Shown here piece after piece: positions 1-12,264 of a stretch of 64,000 nucleotides of DNA (its first letter is position 1; every line of letters starts with the position of its first letter). Made by a program: the position numbers and the translations under genes. Below the pieces are notes generated by a model that saw only the letters and a program-made list of their open reading frames with translations, did no database searches and was not told where the DNA came from. The stretch is from NCBI GenBank assembly GCA_949357655.1, contig CASHTG010000004.1:1054001-1118000 (forward strand), in the 5' to 3' direction. The stretch is from Parascedosporium putredinis. Lineage: Eukaryota; Ascomycota; Sordariomycetes; Microascales; Microascaceae.

Positions 1-1661
1 ATACCGTGCTCGATGCGTACTTGCGGACCGCGGAGCCCGGCACGGCCAAGGATCCGCATGCGTGGGCAGCCGGCCGACTGCGCAGCCTAGTCATCGGTAT
101 GGTATACGAGGAGCATGTCGTCGTAGCCATGGCCGGCGTCGAAGGTTTCATCGATCGTGTCGTCACGACGTTTGACGCGTCTCCTCGCACGCGCCTCTGG
201 AGTCCAGCCAACTTCCACAAAGCCAGCGCCTGGGCATTCGACAAGAACGCCCGGGCACCGGACATGGCACCCGCCTCGGAAGAAGACCCGGACAAAGTCC
301 TGGCCAGCCGAACCAAAAAGGCCGAAGAACGCCTCCGCGTGAGGCGCGGGCACTACTCTGTTCGACGGAACCCGGTGGGTCAGGCGATATCAGCAACGTT
401 TGACTGGCTCACGAATCCCGAAGGCCTGTACGCCCTGCGCATGGTCATCGTCACCATCGCCACCTCCATCCCGGGCCTCCTCCCCCAAACTGCGGGATTC
501 TTCTACCGAGAGAAGGGCATCTGGGCTTTAATCATGGCGCAGACGGGTTTGGTCTTGTACATGGCCGACTTTACCTTTTCCGTCATGTCGCGCATTCTCG
601 GCAGCGTGAATGGCGGGGTCCTTGGGCTAGCTGTGTGGTATATCGGCTCCGGCAATGGCCCTGGAAATCCATACGGGCTCTCGGGTGCTATGGCTGTGGC
701 TCTAGTTGTGCTCGTATGGTGTCGGTTATACCTCCCCGTTCAGTTCCTTCAAGGGGTATCATGTGCGCCGTTACGTTCCTTCTCGTCATCGGGTACAGTT
801 ATGCTGATGTGTAAGTAAACCCACTGCATTCGTGTGGCGCAAACACGAAAGAAAACCCCAATTTCATCCACACCCACTAACTTATTCTCCAGTCAAAACC
901 CATCGTATGGAAATCCTGGCGTTGGTTACAACGTCTTCTGGCGACGCCTCCTTCTCGCCCTCATCGGCATCGCCGCTGCAACTGTCGTCCAAATCTTCCC
1001 CGCCCGCCATCGGCAGCCAAGCACATCACAAGGACACTCTCTCACTCTATCCGCTCCCTTTCCGACCACTACGCCCTGCTTCTCTCCTCATGGGGCCGAC
1101 CCAACTCCGACGGAGCCCTGCTCGCGGGGCCCCTTTCCCTCCATGTCCACGTCCCTCTCCATGCTGGACGGCCTGATCGGCGTCCTTCGCTACGAGATCT
1201 CCAGCTCGCCTTTCGATAGCCAAAGCCTACGCCTCATCAAGGGCCACTGCGAGGCCATGAACCGCAATCTCGCGAGGCTGCTAGCCCTCTCCGGCACCCT
1301 ACCTATCCAGTACCAAGATCGCCTGGCCGCGGTAACGGGCGCTCTCGAGGAGCGCAACATCGGCGAGGTCATGTCCGTCCTCAGCGTGTGCGAGCAGTCT
1401 CTCAAGACGGCGGACGCGCTGCCCGAGGCGCTGCCGGCGCCCTTGGTCACCAAGGCCTTTGAGCACTGGCAGTCGCACCATCCCAACATTGATCCTGCCT
1501 TGGATCCCGAACTCATGCGCGACGACGACTATAGAAGATTTTGCGTCGCGCTGAGTACGTATATGAAGTTCCTCGGGGATATTGACGAGCTGGTCCTCGT
1601 GCTGAAGGATGTTCTCGGCGAGTCCCACCTCATTGCGAGGCACCCGCAGATATTGGTGTGA
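1..1661 (+). CDS. FUSC/ArAE-type membrane exporter (DUF2421/2422 family), 5' end outside window
   Basis: Seen: the C-terminal half of a polytopic membrane protein. There is a helix cluster at about 430-790, an intron at 811-892 (GTAAGT to CAG), another helix (ending TVVQIFP), then a soluble helical tail to the TGA at 1659-1661. Known: this order fits the fungal FUSC/aromatic-acid exporter family (brefeldin-A-sensitivity-related, DUF2421), proposed to export aromatic acids or drugs across the plasma membrane. The N-terminus lies before base 1, so no start can be assigned. Odd: three frame breaks, near 753-760, 998-1001 and 1126-1129, all in G or C runs. The first two need one added base; the third needs two added or one removed. 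The protein stays family-like across all three, so I read them as sequence errors. Substrate unknown. Family call fairly sure. Confidence 0.75.
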
Positions 1662-1889
1662 GGCAGTACGTCGAGGTGAAACCTGCATCAGAAGCATGCC
1701 ATAGAGCAGGATGGTTGGAATGGGAACCCGCGACCTTTTTTCTTCTTTTATTCTACATGGCCTCCTTCTCATCCTTTAAGCGCATTGATCAGCGGCATCA
1801 TACATGCATAACTTAGCAGAAATGTAGGGATTCCGATTTCTTTTCTCTCTCAAGCTGTGCCATTTATCTCATGTTCAAGAGCCAAGGCA

Positions 1890-4440
1890 TGTAAGGATGG
1901 ATATGGTACAAACCAGAAGGCCGCTGATGGTCTGTAGGTTATCACAAAGTATTTGTAGACCATTATCTAATAATAGGCCGATATCTTCAAAAAGCCATTC
2001 CATGCCGATCTATTTCTTTACTATAGAAGATATCGCAAGATGTTCTACGTCTGTAGACGATGTGGTAACAGTGTCTTGTCGTCCTGACTTCCACATGATC
2101 GGTCCGCCAAAGAGTTTCATTATATATCCTTAGCTGGACTTTCTATCATCCACATCCCTTGTTTTCATTGGAATTTTCGTGACTTTCATGTCTGCTGATG
2201 TGATACCATATTTCGCAGCCATGTTATCGATGTAATCCGCCATAGTAGGCGATGGTATCGATCGCGGGTGATACGGATCTTCAGGAACCATTGGCCTGGG
2301 TCACCACCTGTCAGTTTGACCTTCTTCTGTAGCCGCTGGACTATTTTCTGCCAGCAGTGTGTGTCTTCTGGTCTGAACAGCATTAGAAGATCATCTACGA
2401 AGATGACGATGGTGACTTTGCCGTTGCGGTATACACATGGATCTTCCATGGATGCTTCCAAGCCCATATCCATGGATACCAGGGTATCCTGTAGGTGTCG
2501 ATACCATAGGAGAGGTGCGGTTCGTAGTCCATATAGACTTTTCAGTAGCCGCCAGCATACCATGTCGTTTCCGTATCCTGGTGGGCATCGGATCCATGCC
2601 GATTGGTCATCTAGATCTGCATGTAGGAATGCTGATGCCACATCGTACTGGTAGATATGTAAGTCGAACTTGGCTGCTATCGCCATCATAATTCTGAATG
2701 ATCTCCCTACTAGCGTTGCTGCGTAGGTCTCATATCCATGGTCCTGCTGCTGGTCACTTCTGACACATAGCCGTGCCTTGAATTCGGTGACGAATCCACC
2801 TTTGTTGAACTTGTATGTGTACACCCAAATGACATCTAGTATTTGGCCTGTTTTCGGAACGGTATCCTTTCCGACTTCCATGTAAGTACCCAGCTGTTTC
2901 AGCTTAGACAGTTCTGACATTTCTGCCTGTTTCCATTCATGGTGGTAAGGACACTTCATTGCCTCCCTGTGGCTTCTTGGCGGTGACGCCATGTCGCGGC
3001 GATGTCTGCGATCGGTGATATGTGCCATTGCGAACGTGTATTTATATAGACCCTACTTCGCCTGTTCCTCATTGTCCTGTGCCTTGTGGGATAATTGCTG
3101 CGTACGCCGTGGGCGACTTGATGCAGCTGAAGGAACGACGGAAGTGGGAACGTTGGAAGTGGGAAGTGGTCGCACGACGATCTCTGGTAGCGTCGGCAGT
3201 TCGTCGTCGTCGGTAGTGGGCGACGGAATAGCGTCGATCGGTGACGGCATGTCAGCGGTCGGTATGTCTGCATCGATCGGAATGTCTGCGTCGATCGGTA
3301 GTAGTGATGGTGTGGGTGATGGTTCCAGTGACAGCGTGAGCGATGGGTAGTGGTTCGCTTAGGCTGGCTTTCAACTGTTTTTTCAGTATCTGTAGCCTTT
3401 CCACCCCTAGATCTGACATTAGTAGTGACAGATCTGTTGTCCTCGAAACGCTGAACAAGTCAGCTAGTATATCGTCGTCGCTAGTATCGATAGTCCGGTA
3501 AGTCTGCTGCAGTTCTTGCACTGTTGCCTCTATGGCTTCCTTTTCAGCTATGGGTTTCATGGTCTTGTAAGTGTTCCTTTCATCGAACGTCACGTTCGAT
3601 GTGTCGATGACCTTTCCCAGCTGTGGTATCCATATGTGGTACTGCGTGGATGACTTGTATCCTACAAGGTAGCCGATGTGGGCGCGGGCCGTAATTTTCA
3701 ACCATCGCGGGTCGATGCCTTGGAGACGTTCCTTGACTACTGGATACGCCACACATCCATAGATCCGAAGGTAAGAGGTCCTGCCGGATGTCTTCTGGTA
3801 TGTGGGCAAATATCGACGGGTTCGTTTTTCGAAGGTATGCCATGGTCGCTTCCAATGGTGACAGCCATTCCAGTGACTTCTTGGATGTCCTGTTGCTTAT
3901 ATGCATGGCTGCCTGGACTGACATAGGCCATAGGTCTTCTGATAATCCGGCTGCGATGTATAACGATCGTGCCTTGGTCATTATGATCCCTCCTGTCTTT
4001 TCTGCCTTGCCATTATGGGCGGGCATATCAGGGCTAGAAGTGATGAGTTCTATGCCTTCATCCGTCAGCAGCTGGGTCACCTGCCTTCTAGTAAGGCCTC
4101 CTTCGTTATAGGTGAATATATCGAAGGATACATGTCTAAATGGGCCCGTGGCCCAGATCTGCTGTGGCTGACGGGATACGATCCGCTGGGCCTTGGATAG
4201 GCTGCATGTCTGGTAGTCTATGGTCCTGATGCCTTCCGTTCCATGGCATGTTCCAGCACTTCCATACCTGGATGCCTAAGACGGTCGTGCCATCGTTGGA
4301 TATCTTCGCTGGAAGGCAGATGACCCCGCTGCTGATCGATGAAGGCATCTTATAGGGTGGGTCCCCTTTCAACAAAAAAGGTCTGGGAACAGTGTATTGA
4401 AAAATAAATTTTAGCCGTCAAGTGTAAACTGTGTCCGGAA
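1890..4440 (-). mobile_element. Decayed Ty1/copia retrotransposon remnant
   Basis: Read on the minus strand, the parts follow copia order. A gag-pre-integrase piece at about 4165-4310 reads WHDRLRHPGMEVLEHAMERK. An integrase core and C-terminal part covers about 3250-4130 (motifs DEGIELITSSPDMPAHNGKAE, split by frame breaks). The RVT_2 reverse transcriptase lies at 2186-3030 with YDVASAFLHADLDD and the active-site-like FVDDLLML. RNase H scraps at about 1940-2100 read FGGPIMWKSGRQDTVTTS. Integrase-before-RT order separates copia from gypsy. The copy is broken by stops and frameshifts and is not autonomous. No gag body is readable. A TGTTGAG at 4489, followed in minus orientation by a plausible primer-binding region, could be an LTR edge, but I find no matching second LTR below 1890. 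Confidence 0.85.
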
Positions 4441-5435
4441 ATTAGCTCCGTTTACCAGCATTGATTCGAGGCCGACCCACCAAAATTTGTTGAGTAATGC
4501 ACGGAAAGGTCGCCTCTTCATGGGGAATAATCATGTCATCATCCGGAATAGGTCTAGCCCATCCAAAAGCCACACCGTAATCTCCGTATCTAGACTAAAA
4601 CTAAATCCGTCAGCCAAATTCTAGAATTTGGGGTAGTTCCGTTTCTTCCAAACCTGGGTTTTCCAGCTCTGGCTCTCCTCGGAAAAGTGGAATGAAGAAA
4701 AAATCGCCGCGACCAAGACGGTGGTCTTATTGCGCCCTGCATCATTGATGACCGCGACAAACACTCTTTTTAAGCTATCAATCGCAGGGCAAATTGGTCG
4801 ATTGAATTGGGTATATGGGTCGAACGAAGAGCATAGGTTGCCTAGCCCAGCTTGCCGTCCTTTCTTCATCCCACCAAGCTCTCTAAAAGACCGAATCCCA
4901 TCTCGTCCTCAGCCGAGGTTGAAGTATTTCCCCTTTTTCTTGGGTTGTTTCATTTCTCCGGGCCACACCGCCCTGAACCCGCCCCAAGTTGCACGCCTGA
5001 GTCGCACGCCTTTGAACGAGAGCAACTGTCTCCACTCCTTCTGTGACAAGCCTGAAGCAGCAAAGCGCAAAGTCGTACAGTCGCAACGTCGCACCTTCCT
5101 CTAGCGTCCTTGGGTTTGCGGGGAGCACTTGGCTTCTTTCGACCCGGCTTCGGTGCATCATTTGGCCTACGGCCTCCGCCTGTTGCCGTCGTCGCTCTCG
5201 TTCTTCCGCAACGATAGGGACACGGCCAGAGCTCTTAATTCTTGCCATTTGCGGGTTTGTAGAGCTGTCACTACGTTTCGCAGGTGTTCTGAGGCTGTCT
5301 CGACGGTAACAAGAGTCCTTGTCGTCGATTTAGCAACAAAACAAGAGGTACGTCATTATCCTCGTGAAGTCCAATCATTCCTGCACAAATCGCTGGGGTT
5401 TCCCCTCTTTACAATATTCACTTTGGTATTAACCG

Positions 5436-5471
<36 letters not shown>

Positions 5472-5567
5472 CGTGCCATTTCGGGTGGTGTCTCCACATC
5501 TCTCAAAAGGTTACAGTATTACCGTACAATCCTTTTGAAAGCGCACCGTACTTTCTTACGGGAAAAC
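4441..5567. other. Intergenic region upstream of the flavin monooxygenase, with an A34 tract
   Basis: No convincing gene. Short ORFs on both strands lack family resemblance. The stretch holds the possible copia LTR edge near 4489 and a 34-base adenine run at 5436-5469, about 100 bp before the monooxygenase start. The promoter of that gene should lie here. Confidence 0.5.
5436..5469. repeat. Poly(A) tract, 34 bases
   Basis: Uninterrupted adenines. Possibly a poly(dA:dT) promoter element that excludes nucleosomes, or the tail of an old retroposed sequence; no target-site duplication was recognised. The true length is uncertain, because run lengths in this sequence look under-called. Confidence 0.9.
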
Positions 5568-7041
5568 ATGACTTCACCCACCAAAGTCAACCACGATGTA
5601 GTCATCGTCGGCGCCGGCCTCTCCGGCATCAACACGGCCTACCGGCTACAGACCGACCTTCCCGGCAAGTCGTACACCATCCTCGAAGGCCGGGACAACC
5701 TAGGCGGCACGTGGGACCTATTCCGCTACCCGGGCATCCGCAGCGACAGCGACCTGTATTCCTTCGGCTTCTCGTGGCGGCCGTGGGAATCCAAGGAGCC
5801 CATCGCCAAGGCGGAGGCCATCCTAGAGTACCTCGAAGAGAGCGCCAAGGAGGCCGGCATCGACAAGCACATCCAGTACGGGCGGCGTGTAACGGAAGCC
5901 AACTGGAACTCCGACCAGGCCCTGTGGCACCTCACCGTCGTCTCCGGCGCCGGAGGCAAGACGGTCCCCGCCGAAACCATCACGTGTCGCTGGATCATCC
6001 TAGGCACGGGCTACTACAACTACGAAGAGGCCCTCCCCGCCGACATCCCCGGCATCGACAAGTTCCAAGGCACCCTCATACACCCTCAGTTCTGGCCCGA
6101 GGACCTCGACTACGCCGACAAGAACATCGTCATCATCGGCTCCGGCGCCACCGCCGTGACGTTGCTTCCCGCGCTCGCCGAAAAAGCCGCCCACGTCACC
6201 ATGCTGCAGCGGACACCCAGCTACGTGCTCTCCTGCCCACGAGCGACACTTTTGGCGACGTGCTGCGCTGGCTGCTCCCGGCAGACTGGCGGCCTCCCTC
6301 GTGCGGCTCAAGTTCATCACGGTGGCCATGCTCCTCTTTAAGCTGTCGCGCCAGTTCCCCGGTGTCGTGCGCCGGTATCTGCTCGGCCAGACGGAGAAGC
6401 AACTACCTCCAAACATCCCCGTGGACCCCCACTTTACCCCACCTTACAACCCCTGGGAGCAGCGCCTCTGCACCTGTCCGGCCGGCGACTTCTACAAGGC
6501 GCTGTCGGACGGCAGAGGCGGCGTCGTCACCGGCCACATCGAGGCCGTGGACGAGGGGAGCATCCGCGTAAAGAAGCACGACGACGGGGACGAGATATTA
6601 CGTCCCGACATCATCATCACGGCCACGGGGCTCAAGATCCAGATCGCGGGCGGGATCCGCTTCTCCGTCGACGGCGACCCGTTCAACCCGTCCGAGCACT
6701 TCATCTGGCGCGGCGTCATGCTGCAGAACCTCCCCAACCTGGCGTACATCATCGGCTACACCAACGCGAGCTGGACCCTCGGCGCCGACGTCAACGCCAC
6801 GATAATCGCGCGCATCATCAAGAACATGGACGCCAAGGGCGCGAGGGCCGTCCTGCCCGTCACCGAGGCCGATATGCCGAGGCAACCGCTGCTCAACCTC
6901 AATAGCACGTACATTCACCGCGCGAGCACCGTTCTTCCCGCGACAGGCGACCGGGGTCCGTGGAAGCCGCGCAACGACTACATGGTGGACTTTTGGGCTT
7001 CGAAATTCGCGAGCATCGAGACGGATTTGATGTACATTTGA
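5568..7041 (+). CDS. Flavin-dependent monooxygenase, Baeyer-Villiger type
   Basis: Role: expected to use FAD and NADPH to insert one oxygen atom into a ketone or soft nucleophile; substrate unknown. Seen: an N-terminal FAD Rossmann motif VGAGLSG at residues 15-21, the Baeyer-Villiger fingerprint FxGxxxHxxxWP as FQGTLIHPQFWP (about residue 166), and a second dinucleotide motif GSGATAV, probably for NADPH. The ATG at 5568 is chosen because the FAD motif sits 15 residues in; an upstream in-frame ATG would add unrelated sequence. Odd: two one-base losses, at 6232-6233 (CC) and 6291-6292 (GG), split the ORF. Adding one base at each gives 491 aa, normal for the family. No introns. A decarboxylase and an OYE follow on the same strand, but a shared pathway is only a guess. 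Confidence 0.88.
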
Positions 7042-7768
7042 GTCTGTTGATGCTGGTCGAGGTGGGGTCACAAGATATTGGCCCTGGAGTGGGAGGTGTT
7101 TATTGTATGTTAAGTAATCTAATGAAACTTTTAATGCGTTCTTGCCTGTTAAAGCGGGCTTCACATCACTCTGACCAATGTAGATGGTGCTCCTTGGAGA
7201 CAAAGAACAAAAGCGAGCGAGTCGATTCCAGCTGGAAGTCACGCGTCGTGCGAAAATCGCCGTCAGCCAGTGGCTTTAGCGCAGGGGTACATCCTCGATT
7301 TCAGTGGTCAATCCGTGAACCAACTCCTGCAGGATCAATGGATTTTGGGGCTGTCTCAAGACCGAAGCCCCTCGCTGACCGCGCTGAGGCGATTTCCCGC
7401 CACATTCAGGGCCAATCACGCCTAGGGCCGACAGCCCCCGCTGGCCAGCTGCAACCACGGACTCGGCCTTGGCCCCACGACCTCGGCACGCGGACCATGA
7501 GCCGGCGCTATGCGGCCACCCTCCCATAAAGACCAAACGTCGCCCGCCAGGGAGCTCCAGCATTGCGAAACAGAAGCTTCCTCCTCCTCGCATCACCGTG
7601 ACACATTGGACCGGGTAGAGACACGTACCTCGCGCCGTGCAACAATCTTGAATGATTTCGTAAATTGAGCGTCCTAGAACCCAATCCTTCCTTTCCACCC
7701 TCCCTCCTCCTCCTCCCTTTACGACCCCACTTCACCTGCCAATTGACCCCCTCCCTCCCTCCGCAACC
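7042..7768. other. Intergenic, monooxygenase to decarboxylase
   Basis: About 730 bp between two same-strand genes. The last 100 bp before the decarboxylase start are C/T-rich on the coding strand, common in fungal leaders. No ORF here is convincing. Confidence 0.5.
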
Positions 7769-9501
7769 ATGTCCCCCACATCACCCTCGCAGACTACCTC
7801 TTCCGCCGCCTACGCCAGCTCGGCGTCGGCGCCGTCCACGGCGTACCGGGCGACTACAACCTCACCCTCCTCGACTACGTAGAGCCCGCCGGCCTCCTGT
7901 GGGTCGGCAACGCCAACGAGCTCAACGCCGCCTACGCCACCGACGCCTACGCCCGCATCAAGGGCATCGGCGCCCTCGTCACCACCTTTGGCGTCGGCGA
8001 GCTCTCCGCCATCAACGCCATCGCCGGCGCCTACACCGAGCGCGCGCCCCTCGTGCACATTGTCGGCATCCCCGCGCGCGCCTCGCATGACGGCCGCCTG
8101 CTGATTCACCATACCTTCAACGACGGCGAGTACGGCCGCTTCGCGCGCATGCACGAGCACGTCACCGTCGCGCAGACCCGGCTGTGGGATCCCCGCACGA
8201 GTCAGGACCAGATCGACGAGGTCCTGCGCCAGTGCCTCTTGCACAGCCGGCCCGTCTATCTCGAGATTCCCGTCGACCTCGTTCCCGTCCCCGTGAGCGC
8301 GGAGAGGCTCGACCGGCCCCTTGACCTTTCTTACACGACCCCGGTCCCCGCGCTCGAAGAGGTGCTCGGAAAGATTCTCGATAGGCTATACACCGCCAAG
8401 CAGCCCGTGATCCTGGTCGACGGCGAGACTCGCCCGCTAGGAATACTAGAGGAGGTACAGAGGCTCTCTGAAACCTCAAAGTGGCCCACCTTTGTCTCGG
8501 CGTTCGGCAAGGGCCTCCTCGACGAAACCCTACCCAATTTCCACGGCGTATACAAGGGCCAGTTCGGCGAACCCGCCGTCAAGTCCTTCATCGACGGCGC
8601 CGACGTCGTACTGTGCTTCGGGCCCCACTACAGCTCAACCAACTCGTTCGCGTACACCAGCATCCCGAAACCCGAAATCACCATCTCCTTCTCCGATACC
8701 AACGTGCGCGTGGGCGACGAGCTCTACCGCGACATCCCCGCCAAGCTCATCGTCTCCCGCCTCGTCCACGACCTAGACCTGACCAAGACCACGCGCTACG
8801 ACCCGTACCCTTCGGACCTACCCCACGACTACAAGCTACCTCTCTCCGACGCCGTCGGCGACGAGCCCTCACGCAAGACCGCCTATGGCGCACCCTCGCC
8901 AACTTCATCCGCCCAGGCGACATCGTCATGGGCGAGACCGGCACCGCCGCCTACGGCGTCCGCGAGATGCCCCTCCCCAAACACACCCGCTTCTTCACCG
9001 CCGTCACCTGGCTCTCCATCGGCTACATGCTACCCGGCGCCCAGGGCGCCGCCCTCGCCCAGCGAGAGCTGAGCGAAGCCTCGTCCTGGCTCGGTGGCGA
9101 AAAGCCGCGCACCGTCCTCTTCATCGGCGACGGCAGCTTCCAGATGACGGCCCAGGAGCTCGCCACCATGATCCGCCACGACCTCGACGTCGTCGTCTTC
9201 CTCATCAACAACGACGGCTACACCATCGAGCGGTGCATCCACGGCCGCGCCCAGGGCTACAACGACGTGTCGCGGTGGCGGTACCTCGAGGCCCCGTCCT
9301 TCTTCGGCGCCAAGGAGGGCACGTATACCGCGGCGGCGAGGACGTGGGGAGCTCGGCGCCCTCTTGGTGGATGAGAAGCTCAATGACGGTAGGGGGCTCA
9401 AGATGGTGGAGCTGTTCGTGGAGAAGGAAGATGCGCCCAAGGGACCTCTACTCCATCTCCTCGACGTGCAGAAAGCGCGCGATGAGAAAGCATCTGCGTA
9501 G
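7769..9501 (+). CDS. Thiamine-diphosphate 2-oxoacid decarboxylase (pyruvate/indolepyruvate decarboxylase family)
   Basis: Role: non-oxidative decarboxylation of pyruvate, or of aromatic or branched 2-oxoacids, to aldehydes; cytosolic. Seen: the key residues of yeast pyruvate decarboxylase are present. These are VPGDYNL near the N-terminus, GNANELNAAYATDAYAR with the cofactor-activating Glu, the double-His LIHHTFNDGEYGRF, the ThDP/Mg motif from GDGSFQMT to INNDGYTIE, and the Glu of YTIE. The ATG at 7769 is the first in a C/T-rich leader and lies five residues before the conserved TLADYL. Odd: frame breaks at 7773-7777 (C5), 8866-8868 (C3) and 9346-9349 (G4). Adding 1, 1 and 2 bases gives 578 aa, normal length. 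No introns. Pyruvate versus aromatic substrates cannot be settled by eye. Confidence 0.9.
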
Positions 9502-10881
9502 GGCTCCAGCATCTTTCTACGGTGTTTGGGTTATTTTTGAGTCATGCATGCACGTATCTTCTTTATTAGGTTTCCGTTTCGTTTGTTAAGGCCTTTCGTT
9601 TCTCGTTGATTCCTCTTTTGTCGCTTAGATGCCGCTCCAGATGCGATGATCATGGGCCTCAAAGCCCGCATCATCCCTTAGTATAGCGCGCGCAAGGTAG
9701 AATATGATTAGACGAGTGGCTATATAACACGAGAACATATATCACCCGCTAAAAACCATAAGAGCCTCTCTGCTATCATTTCGGCTTGATGTTACACCGC
9801 AATCACGCATTGTACAGGGTGGTGCATATGCGCTTTTAGATCCTCTCTTGGCCGGTCATGGAAGAGCTGGCGGCTTGAAAATAATGCAATGGTTCCGGGA
9901 GCTATGAATTCCCACCTTGCCCGCCACGGCATGTCATTTCTAATCATTGACGCCAGGCTAGCGTTAGCGGGGCTTTTCGATTGATAATGGGCTCAGCTTT
10001 CACTTCAATGTTCTCCACGACTGACGCGTCGAGACAGCATGCCTGCCTAAACCAAGGCACATCACCTTGTCGGCCGACACTCGATATCGGCAGACCCGCC
10101 CACCCGCTCGAGCAGCTTGTCTTGCAGTGAAATCTAGAGAGGGTCACTAAGTCGGAGTTTCAAGTTGCTCCGACCAAAAGTCAAAAGATGAAATAACCTG
10201 AAAGAGTCAAAGACGCAATCACCAACAAAGACTCCGCAATTGCCAGCTCGCTGCGGTATATAGCGGCGGATCTCCGCCACGCTGCGGAATTTCCATCATT
10301 CACTAGACGTGCGGCCCCAATTCCTAATCGGAGATGGGAGGGGCGGAAAAAAGATTTCATTGCTTTCGCTAGCTTCAATCGTGCGAGGCTAGCGGAAGGG
10401 GCCGAACACGCCAAGATCCAAATTGCTTGGTTACCTCGGTCGCCCAGCACCCAAGACGCCAGGGGGCTCCGCTGCCGGCGACTCTCCGTCGGAGGAAAAG
10501 TTTGATGGTTGCTCAGTTGAGCCGGCGAATCGATAGGCCGAACCACGCACGACAGGCGAAGAAGGGTTTTGGGGGCTGAAGAGCAATTTATGTACGGGCC
10601 GGGGCCCCTGCAATCTTTTCAATATTTTTGTTGTTTCATTCTTCCCGTTCTTCGTCGTGACAATCTTTTTCCATTCGCATTTGCTGTGCAAAAAAGGTCG
10701 ACGCGTTTGATCGTCTCTTGAGCCTCTTCAAAAGAAATTCTATAGTGGATCGTGTTCATATCAATCAATCCTCAAATTCCGCCTTGGAGTCATCTTAGTC
10801 AAATCCTACGAGAAACCCAATTAGCACGCCGAGACTCAAATCGCCTCCAAAAAAGAGAGAGAAAAGGAACGAAGGATCACA
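9502..10881. other. Intergenic, decarboxylase to OYE
   Basis: No gene seen in 1.4 kb. It should hold the decarboxylase 3' UTR and the OYE promoter. The 80 bp before the OYE start are rich in A and AAG-type sequence. Confidence 0.5.
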
Positions 10882-12264
10882 ATGGCTGACTCACTCCTCT
10901 CCAAACCCCTAACCCTGCCCTGCGGCATCATCCTCCCCAACCGGCTCGCCAAGGCCGCCATGGCCGAACACATGTCCGACTCCGCCCAACGGCCCACCCG
11001 GCCCGCCTTCCAATCCGCGTACGGCGCATGGGCCGACGGCGGCTGGGGCCTCGTCCTCACCGGCAACGTGCAAGTCGACGTGCGCTACCTCGGCGGCCCC
11101 TACGACCTCACCATGGATTCCGCCTTACCGCAGGACCAGCTCCTCGCCCTGTACAAGACCCTCGCCCAGACGTGCAAGCGCGCGGGGACCCCACCATCGT
11201 GCAGATCAACCACCCGGGCCGCCAGAGCCCTGCCGGCGCCGGCAAGAGGGGCTTCTTCGCCAAAAACATCGCCCCGAGCCCCTGCCGCTCGACTTTGGCC
11301 CCGGCTTGCTCAACAGCTTCGCGTCCAAGTTCGCCTTTGGCACGCCGCGCGAGATGTCCATGCAGGATATCGAAGACGTGGTGCGCCGCTTCGCCGAGGC
11401 CGCGCGCTTCTGCGCGGACGCCGGCTTCGACGGTATTCAGATCCACGCCGCGCACGGCTACCTCCTCTCCCAGTTCCTGTCGCCGAGGGCAAATCACCGC
11501 ACCGACGCCTATGGCGGTTCTCCCGCCGGCAGGGCCAAGATCGTCGTCGACATCGCCAGGGCGATCCGGGAGGTCGTGCCGCCGAGCTTCTGCGTCGGCT
11601 TGAAGCTCAACTCCGCGGATCACCAGGATAGGTCTGCCACGGGTGCCTCGTCGGAGCTGGAAGATTGCCTTGAGCAGACGACGCTGATCGCGGCGGAAGG
11701 ATTGGACTTTTGGAAATCAGCGGAGGAACTTACGAGAACCCTTTGGTAAGCAATGAATCCATGCATGGCACGCCCTTCCTCAGACCATAAAGCTCACGCG
11801 TGAAAAGATGATGGGTGCCGATAAGGAAGTCACCGAAAAGGAGTCCAAATCAACAACATCCGCCCGGGAGTCCTTCTTCCTCGACTTTGCCAGAGAGCTA
11901 AGGATCAGGGTGCCCAACACTATCCTCATGGTCACGGGTGGATTCCGCTCGCGCGTAGGTATGGAGGCGGCCCTCGCCCAAAACGCCTGCGACCTCATCG
12001 GCATCGCTAGGCCCGCGGTGCTCAAGCCAGCGCTTCCCAAGGAGGTCATCCTCAACTCGGAAATCAGCGACGAGGACGCGAGAGTGGACGCTAAACGCAT
12101 TGAAGCGCCTTGGATCATCAAGAAGCTGGCTCCTAAGCCGGTCGGAGCGGGCGTTGAGAGTGTAAGTACAACAGTCTCTGAACATTTAGATATCCGTGGA
12201 TGTTTTGGACGATACTGACACCCTATAATAGTCTTGGTATAGCAAGAAGATTCAACAGATGTGA
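10882..12264 (+). CDS. NADH:flavin oxidoreductase / Old Yellow Enzyme family
   Basis: Role: FMN enzyme expected to reduce activated C=C bonds with NAD(P)H. Seen: the TIM barrel opens with LPCGIILPNRLAKAAMAEH. QINHPGRQSP and IHAAHGYLLSQFLSPRANHR with the following TDAYGGS are hallmarks of the branch with AAHGYL and NxRTDxYGGS motifs. A late TGGFRSR strand and GIARPAV carry the FMN phosphate site. Introns: 11746-11807 (62 nt; a 38-nt alternative ending at 11783 is also in frame) and 12162-12231 (branch ACTGAC). Frame breaks at 11184-11187 (G4), 11279-11282 (C4) and 11708-11711 (T4) are each repaired by one base, giving 417 aa with the longer intron. The gene converges on the PTH11-like gene. 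Substrate unknown. Confidence 0.88.

Noticed and set aside
4621..5248. Two minus-strand ORFs upstream of the flavin monooxygenase
   Set aside because: Arg/Gln-rich frames in different phases with no shared domain; most likely chance ORFs in promoter sequence.
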